Shown here piece after piece: positions 23,985 through 34,574 of a DNA stretch of 64,000 nt (within the stretch, counting starts at the first letter, position 1; every line of letters begins with the position of its first letter). Source of the stretch: Acheta domesticus (lineage: Eukaryota > Arthropoda > Insecta > Orthoptera > Gryllidae); contig JAHLJT010008446.1 of assembly GCA_031308135.1 (NCBI GenBank), positions 161,653,504 through 161,717,503 on the forward strand. The letters run 5' to 3'. The position numbers were made by a program, and so were the translations under genes. The notes under the pieces were generated by a model, which saw nothing but the letters and a program-made list of their open reading frames with translations, was not told the origin of the DNA and searched no databases.

Positions 23985-24445
23985 AGATCACACTTAATCC
24001 TCGGGTTCTTTCCTGCCATCCGTTACTGCGACCCACAGTGGCCTCGGGGCATCCCCCGCAGGGCCCAGCAAAGGGTCCCTCCGTTCGCCAGTCGGCATTA
24101 CTAAACACTACGGGATTTTCACTGACTGCTGAAGGCAGCCTCCTTTGCTGGCTAATGCAAGGTTCGGGCCTCCACTCTAATCAGTGGCCTAGTGTGCCAA
24201 CCCATTTTCTCTCCTGTACCCTCCATGGGCCGACAACAGGAAGTCCAAAGGTTCATGACCCTTCCCTCCCTACATACTTCCTACTCTCCTCAAAATGGAG
24301 TACTTCTTCGTCTGACCCCTCACCTTCAACCTATTCAGCAAGGGAGGCCCTACCAGTAGCTATGCTACCACTGACATAGCTCTCAGGCTCATAGGGTACT
24401 CAAGCTCCACCACCAACTGCAAGGTCGTGTACTCCCTAGGTGGAG

Positions 24446-24454
24446 TTGTTGTTA

Positions 24455-24528
<74 letters not shown>

Positions 24529-24530
24529 TA
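24446..24530. repeat. (ATT)n microsatellite, right flank of R4-like LINE
   Basis: About 28 ATT units, slightly degenerate at the left edge (GTTGTTGTTATTG), with one AAT interruption like the tract at 17402-17503. The next 300 bp, to the right TIR of the host transposon, show nothing coding. Confidence 0.95.
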
Positions 24531-25621
24531 TTGTCATTATACTGGTTCTGAATGTCAAAACAGTATTTTCAGTTCACTTCGAATCTAACAAGCTCATAGA
24601 AAAACGAATGTAAGTGACACATTTGGTGGCAAATGGTTGTAAGAACATGCAAGCATTTGGAAAACGATCCTATTTCAATATGTATTAAACAAAATCCATA
24701 GAAATTGTAAATATAAGTTCGTTAATAACTAACAGAAAGAATAATTATTTTAGAAATGCTTCTAGAACACTTCAGAATTTTTATTTTGATACAAACTTTA
24801 AGGGTCATGTTCTCTAAACTACGTTTTTGTCACTTACACCCCTTTGGTTCTAACCGCCTCATTTATGTCCTCTGATAGAGTACATTAGGCACTATCCTTA
24901 CCAAAAGTTTAAAGAAAAAAATTTTGAGCCGTTTTAAGTGTAATTTTTTAACTTGCACATATTGTACGCTATGTTGCAAGAAAAGTACTAAAATTTCCAA
25001 AACAATGTGCATCACCTAAATGAAAGAACTCGCTATGGAGAACAAATTTTATTTGAAGAATCTTTAATTTTGTAGTTGTTGGAAGAGGCTGAACAAAATT
25101 CAAACTTTTGCCATTTTCGAAAATTTAGAGCTAACTGTGAATGTAGGATCTAACCCACCTTAATAATTGTATTTTCCTTCATTCATACAAGAAATTTGAA
25201 GAAAAAAAATTGGAGTTGTTTTTGAGAAAATTTTGAAAATGTTCGGGGGGCTTCATGTAAAGTACCCTCCAATCTTACAGAATCTTTTTCAAAATCTCAA
25301 ATCTTTGACTCGAGCCAGATCAACAGGGGGTTTTTAATTTGAAAAACATCCTACGTATAGTTTAGGCGCAAGTTAGTGTTCACAGACGGACGGACGGACA
25401 GACGGACACACAGACGGACGGACGGACAGACAGACAGACGTTTTGCTTTCAATTGGTTTTTTCGGTACCAAGAACCCACAAAAGAGGGATTCTGATTACA
25501 CCACGTGTTAGGGGACTTTTTTCTTAACTTAGCAACTAGATTTATCCACTTTTTTGTTATCAGGACCCGGCAATGAATTTTTTCTGCCGAAAATCCGCCG
25601 TTTCTTCGCGCAGCATTACAT

Positions 25622-25675
25622 CACTTCCCTATAGTACGTATATTACTCCGTATATACGTACGTATACGGGAAAGT
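25622..25675 (-). repeat. terminal palindrome of hairpin element 2 (type A)
   Basis: Same structure as 13641-13694 but in reverse: outer ACTTTCCC against GGGAAGT, inner TATACGTA against TACGTATA. Adjoined by CGCGCAGCATTACAT. Confidence 0.8.
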
Positions 25676-27058
25676 GAATGGATAAATCCTAATGCTAAAT
25701 TAATGGGAAAATGCCCTAACACGTGCTGTAGCCAGTGTGTTGTAAATCCTTGATACCGAAAAACCAATTGAAAGCAAACGTCCGTCCGTCCGTCTGTCTG
25801 CCGGCTGTCCGTTCGTCTGTCTCATGTATGTGAACAACACTAGCGCCTAAACTATGCATACGATTTTTTCCAAATTGAAGAAACCCCTGTCAATCTGGCC
25901 TGAGTCGAAACTGAGATTTTGAAAAACATTTATTAATTTTTGGGAGTACTTTACATAAAGCCCCCCGGACATTTTCAAAATTTTCTCAAAAACGGCTTCA
26001 TATTTTCTCGTTAAATTTCTTATGAGAATAGAATAAAATACACTCATATAGATGGTACAGGTCCCATTTTCACGGGTAACTCTGCATTTTCGACAATTGG
26101 AAACGTTTGAATTTTATTCGATGTCTTCCACCATCTACAACAAAATCCCACATTTTCAGAAACGCGCAACAAATCTACCTCAAAATTCCGCATTATCAGA
26201 AACGCTCAAACGCCATTTTCTAATATATGGCTCCCAATATTTCTCCAAACTTTTCGAACGGATAATGCTAATTGCACTCTTTAATATGACTTAAGTTTAT
26301 TTTGAGGTCTTTTTTTTGTTTTTTCAAAAATTACACATATAATTTTTTAAAAGATCTCTCATATATTTAATATGCACGTTAGCAGTGACTTGCAAACATT
26401 ATTATATATGTGAGTGTCAGTGCTTCAAATTAAGTTTTTTTGAAAACTCAAAAACTTTCTGTGAAAAAGAGCTTCAAATTCGCATTTTTAGTTGCGATTT
26501 AAACGCCATTTTCTTAAAAACAGTCACAAATTTGTAAAAGAAAATTGGACATAGAGAACGGGGCTTTTGAGTTTTTTAATATTCTAACAAGGGAATAACA
26601 GATCCTTCATGTCGAAACACCCCTCGAATTTTATGACACGCGCAATGCACAATCTGAATCTCAAATCCAAAATATTAACTGCCAGTTTCCACTGCAAGGC
26701 TCCAAAATTGAAGCTAAAATCTTACCTAGCAATGGAGTGTTGAGGGGCTGCTGGACAACCCTACCAGCGTCGAGCGGTCGGTTGGCCGGTCGGCCGGCCG
26801 GCCGAACAGGCGGGCCACAGAGCGGGGCGCGGCGCACGGGCAGACGAAAGCCAGGAGCAGTCTCTCGTGGCAAGCTAGTGCGGCACGAATAAATAGCAGA
26901 AATGACTGATTTCCACTGAATGATTAAACATATTGTTTTTGGCACCTCGCACAACGAATAAAAACTTCGTTGTCACATTCTTCTTCCCATTCTTTTTTCA
27001 CAGTTTCAAGGCAATATTTGACGGGCACTACAAATTCAGGAGGCCGTTCTGTTATGTA

Positions 27059-28690
27059 CAGTGGTCCACATAAATATTGGGACACTCGTAAATTTGCGAA
27101 TATTATGCCAAAACACGAATAAAGAGAATAATACTTATTTCATGTAAGCTATATTTGAATAAAGTCGACTGTGAAGAGAGGGAAAAACGTGTAAAATAAT
27201 TTATTTAAACAATAAATTACATCAAAATGAGTAATGTTAATGTGAAAGGACCAAGTTCGACTTCAATAAAAGTATTAGGACACTGAATATCAGGATAATT
27301 TGAATGCAAAATATGGAGTGGAGTGAGCGTGGGAAAACGGTACAACTTTCCGAAACCTTGAAAAGGGCTCAGTTACTTTCTTGGTTGCGTGAGAACCAGA
27401 AGGAAGGACAATGGTGCACAGAGGAAAAAATGTTAGCTTTAATATGCGTCAGTTGTTGATATTCCAGCATGAGAAAGGAAACAGCATCAGAAAAATTGCG
27501 AACATGTTTCGAATGGAAAGAACAACAGCGTATATTATTAAACGCTACAAAGAAAGAAGAAAGGATTGAATATAAACGTCAAACGGGGCGTCCTAGAACA
27601 TTTTCTTCCAGAGAAGAAAATAACATTTGAGAAAAATTAAGAAAAAACGTTTTATTACAGCGACGCAGATGACTGCTGAAGAGGAAACTGAAATTGGAAA
27701 ACGTGTGCATCCCGAAACTGTTCAGCGTGTTTGCATAGAGCCAATTTCCACAGCAGAATTGCCAGACGAAAACCGCACATCAGTGCAGTTAACATGAAGA
27801 AAAGAATAGCGTTCGCGAAAGACCACATTCTGAAGGACGAAGACTGGTGGAAACGGGTGATCTTTGCCGACGAGAGCAAATATAACCTGTATGTGTCGGA
27901 TGGACGAAGTACCGTGTACGGAGACCCAATGAGGAGCTCCGAAACATTAATGTTACACCGACAGTAAAACACGGTGGTGCAATGTAATGGTTTGCGGGTG
28001 TATGGCAGCCAATGGAGTGGGACAATTAGTATTTTTGGACAAGATTATGGACCAACATGTATTCTTAAACATATTAAAGGACAATCTCAAGAAGAGTGCA
28101 GAAAATTTGGGACTTTCTGGGTCATTTCAATTCTACCATGACAATGACCCCGAAAACACACTGCCCATCTTGTGAAGCTGTGGCTTCTTTATAATTGTCC
28201 CAAAGTGCTCCACCTTCCTCCACAAAGTCCAGACATAAATCCCATTGACATCTGTGGGGCAAAATTAGAAACTGAAATACCGCAGAGCCCTATTATTAAC
28301 AAAGAACATCTGAAATAACGAATATGGGAGGAGTGAGGGAAGATTCCTCGGATTATACCTGAAATTTAGTAGAAAGTATACCAAAAAAGTTAAAAGATGT
28401 CATTAAAGCTAAAGGTGGGCCCACAGATATTAGTTTGTTTTTTATTGAAATTTTAGTTGTAAAAATTATCAGTGTCCCAATAATTGTGTTGAATTGCCAA
28501 GGAGCAAATAGTTTGTAATATGTAATAGACTTTATTTTTTAGATTTTCTTAGTGTTTTTAATAGTATCATTTATGTGATTATTCTTCGTTATTTGCTTTC
28601 ATCATTTAAGTGTTTTATAACATTAATACGATTTTTATTGAAGAAATTATTAGAAAACTGCCCCTGTCCCAATATTTTTGTGGGCCACTG
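27059..28690 (+). mobile_element. Tc1-type transposon (1632 bp)
   Basis: Inverted ends CAGTGGTCCACATAAATATT (left) and, reversed from the right, CAGTGGCCCACAAAAATATT, continuing GGGACA. TA flanks both sides (27057-27058, 28691-28692). Removing it with one TA restores the pogo-like transposase frame exactly. Confidence 0.95.
27444..28517 (+). pseudogene. Tc1 transposase
   Basis: Starts MRQLLIFQHEKGNSIRKIANM with a helix-turn-helix repressing/binding domain, continues through a frameshift near 27540-27560 and others, and shows the catalytic core: RVIFADESKYNLY (first Asp), VWGCMAANGVG in a shifted frame, YHDNDPENT (second Asp; the usual PKHT is changed) and PPQSPDINPI followed by a 1-base loss just at the third acidic residue. 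The end is IKAKGGPTD, with a stop at 28515-28517. Length and order match Tc1-family DD34E transposases. Confidence 0.85.
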
Positions 28691-30979
28691 TACCTTGTAG
28701 CAAACCAGGAATACTTAATCATATTCTGGGAAACGAGGAGATGAAAATTGAAAATGAAGGATTGCAATTGAAGAATTGTGTCTCTAGCGGAAACTTTGGC
28801 GCTTATACTCTTATGAGACACAATTTTTTCTGATAAACGGCGATACATTGCTTTCCACTGTCGGAAGAAGAACTTATCAAGTGGTAGGATTTTTCCTGTA
28901 GTTCCGGGAGGTATCTGGAGAAATTCAATTGTCTTGCCTGGAGGAATATCTTCAATACAAGTTTTGTCATTGTACGTGGTCCACGAATCTAAAAGCAGAC
29001 CAAAATTTTCACTTATATATGGGAAGAACGCTTCTTTCAACCACTGTTTCAACTCTTTCTTTCCCATTTTTCCTTATTTTGTAGCCGTAACAATTATGTT
29101 TTCGGCTTGGAACATTCTTTTGGAGACAACAGGACCAAAAAATCCTTTTGGTTCCTGTAGCACTACAAATAATTTAGGCAACAAAGATCCGTCCATACTT
29201 ATTGTTGGCATTATAGTGTGCATTATGAGTGTGATAACGCACCAACTGATTGAGCAACTGTCTGTGTGTGTTTCTCACCATCAAACGACAAAGTCCGTTT
29301 TGATCGCATTTCGCGTTCAAATCCACTTTGGTCTGTATTGTATACAGACGACGGCGAGTAATGTGAAAATCTCTCTTTGGCATTTGGGAGAAATTCGTCT
29401 TACAAACCACATCCTTTTGTGTTTCGTCGTGAATGTGAGTGCGTGATACAAATTTTGTTATTTTCCTGCTCTTAATTTTGTGTGCTTTTTTAAAACGATT
29501 GATCCAGGAGTGAGAGGCCGAAAAGTTCTTATTTTTGCTGCCAGTTTCTTGTGAAATTTCCAGGGTCCAGTGTCGCAGATCTTCATCATTCACATTTTGA
29601 TTTGTTCTTCTTGCAAGTTCAAATCGAGACCAAAGTTTCTCATACATATTTTTTTTGTGTTCTCTGGGATTTGCTGTCATCTTTTCCACTTGCTTTTTCC
29701 ACAAATATAATTGTCTCTCTGACGTCACGCGGCGAAAATTTCTCAGGACATGAGATATTGAATACCGTTTCTTACCGCCCTCATTCAACCAGAATTCCAC
29801 AGCTTTCTTCTTGTAGTTAATGCTAACATCCTCATTTGTATTTTTCACAGGGTTTGGATAATAAACTGAACCGGAGGATTTGCAAAGTGACTGACATTTA
29901 GAATCACTAGTTTCCGGGGATTCACTGTCTGATTCTAATAAACACTTGTCCTTATCATCACCCGGGTAGAAGTATCCTTATCGCAGTCTGTATCTCTGTC
30001 ACTATCACTTGATTCACAATCACTTCGAATACATCGAGGGTTGATTCCTCGTAACGCTCTACTCCAGTGCTATTATTTTCGATCAATTTCAATAATGCAT
30101 TGACCCATTTCTCGTTCTTTTTCATTTACACTTCCCGTCGGAGATACACCCTTGTTACGAAAGTAACTCGACTATGTTAACGGGATTTAACACAACTTGT
30201 TCAGTGGCCATTGCGGATGTTCTTTCTTCCGTAACAGCGAAAAATGAACTGGATGCGAAACTACGCAGCCCTTGTTTATTGTAGGGCCGCTGACGGGACG
30301 GTCGACTCATCCGTGACCTTGGAGTCCCTGGGGCTCGCCCGCAGTAAGGCTGCCCAAACGGACCGGTAGAGGCCTCTATCTTTTCCTAGTGCTTATGTGT
30401 TTTTCAAAGTTTTATTTGGAGGCCTTGCAGTTGAAACTGGCCGCTATTTTTTTACATGCGAGTTTTCTGGTATCAATTAGCATATGCCAGTAAAAATTTC
30501 GAGATGTGTTTCGACATAAAGGACCTGTTTACTTTCCTTGTAATATTAATATTTCCGTTCTACCATTAGGAATAAGAAAACTAAGAAAATGTAAAAGGAA
30601 ATGTCAAAAAATGTATTTGGGCGGCGATAAATGGCAGCTGGCAGTGGGTAGCAATTCCAAATAGCTAGCCCCGACCCAACGAAGTTGAAAACGAATACAG
30701 AAAGTCTGCGTCACTCTGTAACAGTACTAGTTACATATTGGTACTATATTACATATTTTACATATTTTGGTATTTTGTTAAAATATTTTTTTCTATAAAT
30801 TTTCTTCAATTTTAGTGCATATTTTTTAAGAAAAGAAGAATTTTCAAAATAATTAGATTTTTTTCTTTACATTATTACTGCGTGCTGTCTGCTCTAGATA
30901 CCCTACGTAAAGCTTGTGTTGTTCTCACAGTCCTGCTCAGTTATCTTAGTGACGGGAAGTGCGCGTAAGTGAGATCATT

Positions 30980-31275
30980 TTAATCTTTAGGTGTGAAAAG
31001 CATCACTGGCGCCTTAAACTTAATTTCGAAGAAACATAGGCGATCGCCAACATCTAACACTTCGAGGAGAATGCTGCACGCTGCAGTAATTGTTTGCTGG
31101 TCGTAGATATCGCCAGTTTGTACGATGTCTTCTATTGTGTCTAGTTTGTCTGCAAAACTACTGTCCTAGATTGCAATAGATGAAGCTTTTACTACTGAAG
31201 GGAAATTTCTATGGTGCCAAGTATGCATCAACTCGTGCTCTCCAAATGATTTTAAGACGTTTGTATCGTTTTTAA
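30980..31275 (-). other. uncharacterised open stretch, possible gene fragment
   Basis: On the minus strand about 96 codons read with one internal TAG (31166-31168): SFGEHELMHTWHHRNF and later DKLDTIEDIVQTGDIYDQQT, ACSILLEVLDVGDRLCF, ending TPKD. The codons look protein-like and the surrounding DNA is AT-rich. I do not recognise the protein. It lies directly beyond the right end of hairpin element 1. 30740-30979 and 31276-31689 show nothing recognisable. Confidence 0.35.
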
Positions 31276-31689
31276 AATTTGCCTGAAATTTTTTTATCAA
31301 TGTAATTTCGTATTGTGTAAATGTATTTTATAATTAGTGAATTTTAATTTTGCTTATTGTATCGGAATTTACATACTTATTATAGATTCTTACTGTTTTC
31401 ATCACATATTTATGTACATACTACATACGTTTTCATACTACATAGTTATCCGGTCTCTACGCATAAACAAACAATTACAATATTGACAAACAAGAAAGTA
31501 TTATAAAGCTAGTTTTTGTCGATAAAAATTTCGAAAGAAAGTACTATTAGCATTTAATATAGAACATGATATTATGTTATTTCAGAACACTAATCATAAC
31601 TGTTACACAACGCTAATCTGTGTGGAATGGATACTTAATTTCAGACAAATCTCCATTTATTGATCATTCTCCTGAGGCCCGCCCCTATT

Positions 31690-32160
31690 GCATTTATCCT
31701 CCTGTAACGTGAATGTAATTTGAGAGGTACTTGGAAGCAGTTGGATGCTACGTAAGGTAGGAATTTGTATATTATTTTTATTTATTTGTTCGTTTCTTGT
31801 ATTCGAGCTTTTACAAATTAATCGTTTAGGAATTATTGAAATCTATTTGATAATCCATATTTATTGTCCGTGTTACGAGGAATGTATTTGCATTTTCAAT
31901 GTATTGATGTATTTTCTATCAAGCAATCCGCAAACCGTAATTCAAACCAGCCCATTTCGATTTTCTCTCTTAAAAATACGATTTAAATGTAAAATAAAAC
32001 AAAAATTGCAAGTGTTCAGAGAATATCAGATTGGAATGCTACAGATGGCATTCCGCGCCGCGAGACTGCAACAAAAGTTCTGTAAATCATACGTCTCATT
32101 GTTGGGACACGATTTAGCTGAATGAAAAGCAGTTATAATAAATTGTCAAATTTGTTAACA
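31690..32160 (+). repeat. dispersed repeat shared with 60590-60905
   Basis: Shared landmarks in the same order: CAGTTGGATGC, TTTGTATATTATTT, a TTCGTTTCTT stretch, a TCATTGTTG block and AAAGCAGTTATAAT (AAAGGAGTTATAAT at the other site). The copy here is longer by an internal insertion. No TE family assigned. Confidence 0.6.
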
Positions 32161-32432
32161 CAACGAGAGACAGATGTTGTCTGGTATCGAAAAAATGTTT
32201 TATTTTAAAGCTAAAAGATCTTTTTCCATAGCTTGGCTATCATCCTCAGAGCTATCTGAAAAACATAAAAAATTTTTGAAAAGAAGGTTGTAGTACAAAA
32301 GGTTATTTACAAAAATAAGTTTTAGTGCAAAATAGATGGTATCAGATGCGTAAGCAAACTGGATCGTTACCTTGCAGCCTCTGGGTGGAAAACAAAGATC
32401 TGCGGATAATTTTGTGTGCCTCCCACTTAAGG

Positions 32433-32803
32433 CTAAATGTACGGACACTAGTTTCAATTTGTCGCCACCACGTGGCAGCACCAAGTTTAGTGAATTTTAC
32501 TTTATCGATTACGTCTGAACAAATGGTCCAATTTTCGATCTGTAAATGTCATTTGACTCCTGTTTATAATAGAATTTACGCTACGAAGCTCTTTTTCCAA
32601 ACAAACTAGCAGAAACTCGATTTTTAAATTTTTTCTCGTACTTCCGGGAACAATTTCAAAAATTTGGGCTTATAGCGCGATGGCGACACACTTCCAGAAT
32701 CCAACGCCGTGTCAAACATGCAAATCGGATAAATAGGAGCGTCGGAAAGTCAAATTTCGAAAAACATCTCACTCCACTCCCCTTCCCCTTCCACGCCGCC
32801 GGG
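32433..32803 (-). repeat. inverted copy of 36188-36571
   Basis: Reads in reverse as GGCGGCGTGGAAGGGG, then TATTTATCCGATTTGCATG, GGAAGTACGAGAAA, AAACAGGAGTCAAATG, GCCACGTGGTGGCGAC, and ends GTACATTTAGCC just inside CTTAAG. High similarity suggests a young family. 32161-32432 and 32804-33640 hold nothing I can name; short open frames on both strands near 32825-33100 are not convincing. Confidence 0.75.
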
Positions 32804-33661
32804 ACGCGTATAAGCAAACTGCACATGCATTCGGCACCGGGCTTCCCTGATTGGCTAGCGGTCGAGGAGCGCGAAACCGCGCGAAATTCGTATCTATTTC
32901 TACGGAGAGCAGAGCCACAGCGAGCATATGTGTACATGACTCGGCTACTGTGTTCCCCTTGGCAAAGCGATCGACTCTGCGTTTTCGGGCGTATTTCTCT
33001 GACAGCTGTTATATTAGTTTTTACCATTATGGGAACTCTCTTAACAACCCAACGTGTTTTGTCAGTAAGTACCTAAACGTATATTTTGGTTTTGTATAAA
33101 TGCGAACTAGGGAACTAAATCATATTTCTTTCCAAGCGAATTACAGCTATGAAATTTTAATGGATAATGAAGAAGAAACTGTCATAAGAACCGCAATATT
33201 TTCGATTGAAGACATTTGAGTAGAGAAGGGTGCGAAGATCACCCAACGAAATGGAATGTCAGATCCTCAAAACCTTCAGGAAAATGATTTGTTTATCCGT
33301 AAATTGATAGAAATACTTTTTATGTTCAAGAATAAAAGATGCCTTTATTAAGATATGTAGGGTTTTCAATTTGTATATTTATATTGATTTCAAATTTGTT
33401 TACAGACGTCTTGATACAGCCTCAAAACAAAACTATGCTACACAGTGTTAGTGAGCACGTGAACATTATTTTCGAGTTATAATAGTTGTTCTAAAACTGA
33501 TGTCCGCGATTCTCCAAGGAACTATGAGAGGAATAATTCATTAAAAATTCGGGTTATTTCTGACTGTCATTATTTGCGTCGTCTCCTAGAGAAATTCAAT
33601 TTAGTTTTTCTGAAACTTAGTTTGGTAGTTTATGCTAGGGTTTTTATTTCATGGTGCGTCA

Positions 33662-33835
33662 GGGCCTGTCTTCACGATGGAACATATCACGTAATTTCTC
33701 GTCTTTATCGGTCGTGCCGCTAGATGTCGCACGATCGCGACCATATCAAGCAGTGCTTCTGATCATGCGACATCTGGCGGCACGACCTAGAAACATGCGA
33801 AATGCCTTGAGATATTCCATCATGAAGACAGGCCC
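33662..33835. repeat. palindromic MITE, copy 1
   Basis: About 174 bp forming a long imperfect palindrome: GGGCCTGTCTTCACGATGG at one end against CATGAAGACAGGCCC at the other, with internal CGGTCGTGCCGCTAGATGT paired with CATCTGGCGGCACGACC. Same family as 48886-49053. Confidence 0.85.
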
Positions 33836-34574
33836 CTTCTCTCCAAGAAATAAAATCCCAAGTATAGGCACACAGTATTCTCGGAATCAAAACGCGTGTC
33901 GAACAGGTTTAGGACCACTGTATTCGTAAAAACGTATCCCACGTTGTGACGCGCAATCAGGCGTTCCTGATTGCAAACATCCGGCGTATCAACTAACTCT
34001 TGGAGCTAAACAAAGAATGAAACAGTGAGTTCGACTGATCATTAATATATCCCCGAACACCATTCCTGCTATTTTTTCTGTCCACTGCAAGAAAATTGAG
34101 TGTACAAAAATTTATCTTTTTTTGTCTAGCAAACTAAACATCAAAAGAAGTATAAAATTGACGTACACAAATAAAAATATCGATAAACAAAATTTCCTTT
34201 CAAAAATCCTACTTAGCAATTCTGGAATAAATATAAATACTTAAGTTAGAAAACATAAGTACATACCCAAAATTTAGTATAAATCAATAAAAATGAAAAA
34301 AATGGTTAAATGTTAAATGTATACATCTATTCACTAAACAATTAATAATTAAATATTAACACTTTAATAACACACCTTCTGTGGCTTCTTTTAAGGAATA
34401 ATAAAAAATTTGAGAATGCTGTTAAATTACTGTAATTTACAATATGTAATTACACTAATTTTAATATTAAAAATTAAACAAAAGCCTAACAACCAATTAA
34501 AATAATTAATTTTTAATTTCAGATAGGATTGTGTCGAGTAAAGAATAAAGAAAATTCATAACCACAATGTAAGA

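Larger units (their letters stand above)
17504..24445 (-). mobile_element. R4/Dong-like LINE inserted in an ATT microsatellite
   Basis: Minus-strand element with a GC-moderate 5' UTR (23985-24445), one long ORF in two parts and a short 3' UTR (17504-17587), with ATT microsatellite on both sides. The C-terminus has a Cys-His knuckle followed by a restriction-like endonuclease region rather than an N-terminal APE domain. This, with the TAA/ATT target, matches the R4 clade, in which Dong of silkworm inserts into TAA repeats. The CR1-like LINE at 20182-23010 splits it. Without that insert it is about 4.1 kb and near full length. Confidence 0.75.
14547..24860 (+). mobile_element. TIR DNA transposon encoding an FDLQ-type protein (Sola-like?)
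   Basis: Terminal inverted repeats of 32 bp begin GAGGCGGTTAGAACCAAAGG and lie at 14547-14578 and 24829-24860, with one mismatch. The flanking hairpin element 2 resumes immediately outside both ends. Flanks read TTTT on the left and ATTT on the right, so a short T-rich duplication is possible but unproven. Internally there is one spliced-looking gene (14579-17400), then an ATT microsatellite holding a LINE, then a 3' region (24531-24828). TIRs starting GAG and a non-canonical transposase recall the Sola superfamily, but I cannot confirm that. Confidence 0.7.
13761..25678 (-). mobile_element. hairpin-ended repeat element 2, inverted inside element 1
   Basis: Starts at its B end, CTAGTGGTGCTATAG (13761), runs to 14546, and resumes after the Sola-like transposon at 24861 to the A-end palindrome at 25622-25675. 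It is therefore opposite in orientation to element 1. Element 1 sequence stops at ...GATAACCAA (13760) and resumes GAATGGATAAATCC (about 25676), which together restore the shared GATAACGAAAAAGTGGATAAA region found in other copies. A GACG/GACA simple repeat at 25385-25440 is part of the body. No coding capacity. Confidence 0.75.
26924..30125 (-). pseudogene. pogo-like DDE transposase, split by a Tc1 element
   Basis: Possible start at 30125 (MKKNEKWVNALLK), then an acidic Ser/Asp-rich region with two frameshifts. A helix-turn-helix region follows at YKKKAVEFWLNEGGKKRYSI, and a CENP-B-like domain (LWSRFELARRTNQNV, SHSWINRFKKAHKIKSRKI). The catalytic core shows YNTDQSGF (first Asp), LLLDSWTTYND (second) and LPLDKFFFRQWK (third). 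After Tc1 removal the frame reads WFATRY then ITERPPEFVVPVKYCLE and stops at 26924-26926. Frameshifts around 29060-29180 and 29400 inactivate it. Confidence 0.75.
26588..30540 (-). mobile_element. pogo-like DNA transposon (3.95 kb with a Tc1 inside)
   Basis: Imperfect inverted ends of about 43 bp: left starts CAAGGGAATAACAG and right, reversed, starts CAAGGAAAGTAAACAG; both continue through ATGTCGAAACAC. TAA lies immediately outside both ends (26585-26587, 30541-30543), and hairpin element 1 resumes exactly there. It encodes one DDE transposase on the minus strand. A GC-rich block at 26760-26880 (GGTCGGCCGGCCGGCC) lies between the stop codon and the left end. Confidence 0.8.
13638..30730 (+). 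mobile_element. hairpin-ended repeat element 1 (split host of the nested stack)
   Basis: Pieces at 13638-13760, about 25679-26587 and 30541-30730 join into one element of about 1.2 kb or more in the same order as the fuller copy at 58887-60487. It starts with a terminal palindrome (13641-13694) and ends ...AGTACTAG. TTACATATT occurs at 13629-13637 and again at 30731-30739, a possible 9-bp target duplication; the right flank is AT-rich with further copies of that word, so this is tentative. No protein is encoded. It is interrupted by element 2 and by the pogo-like transposon. Confidence 0.75.

Noticed and set aside
25385..25440. GACG/GACA repeats considered as a CRISPR-like array
   Set aside because: Pure 4-bp simple repeats without spacers, part of the hairpin family body in every copy.
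26661..26954. Minus-strand 97-codon frame across the GGTCGGCCGG block
   Set aside because: Out of frame with the pogo-like transposase whose stop is at 26924; composition is driven by GC-rich repeats.
13638..30730. Helitron identity for the hairpin family (terminal hairpin, CTAG end)
   Set aside because: The hairpin is at the opposite end from CTAG, and a possible 9-bp target duplication is present; Helitrons make none.
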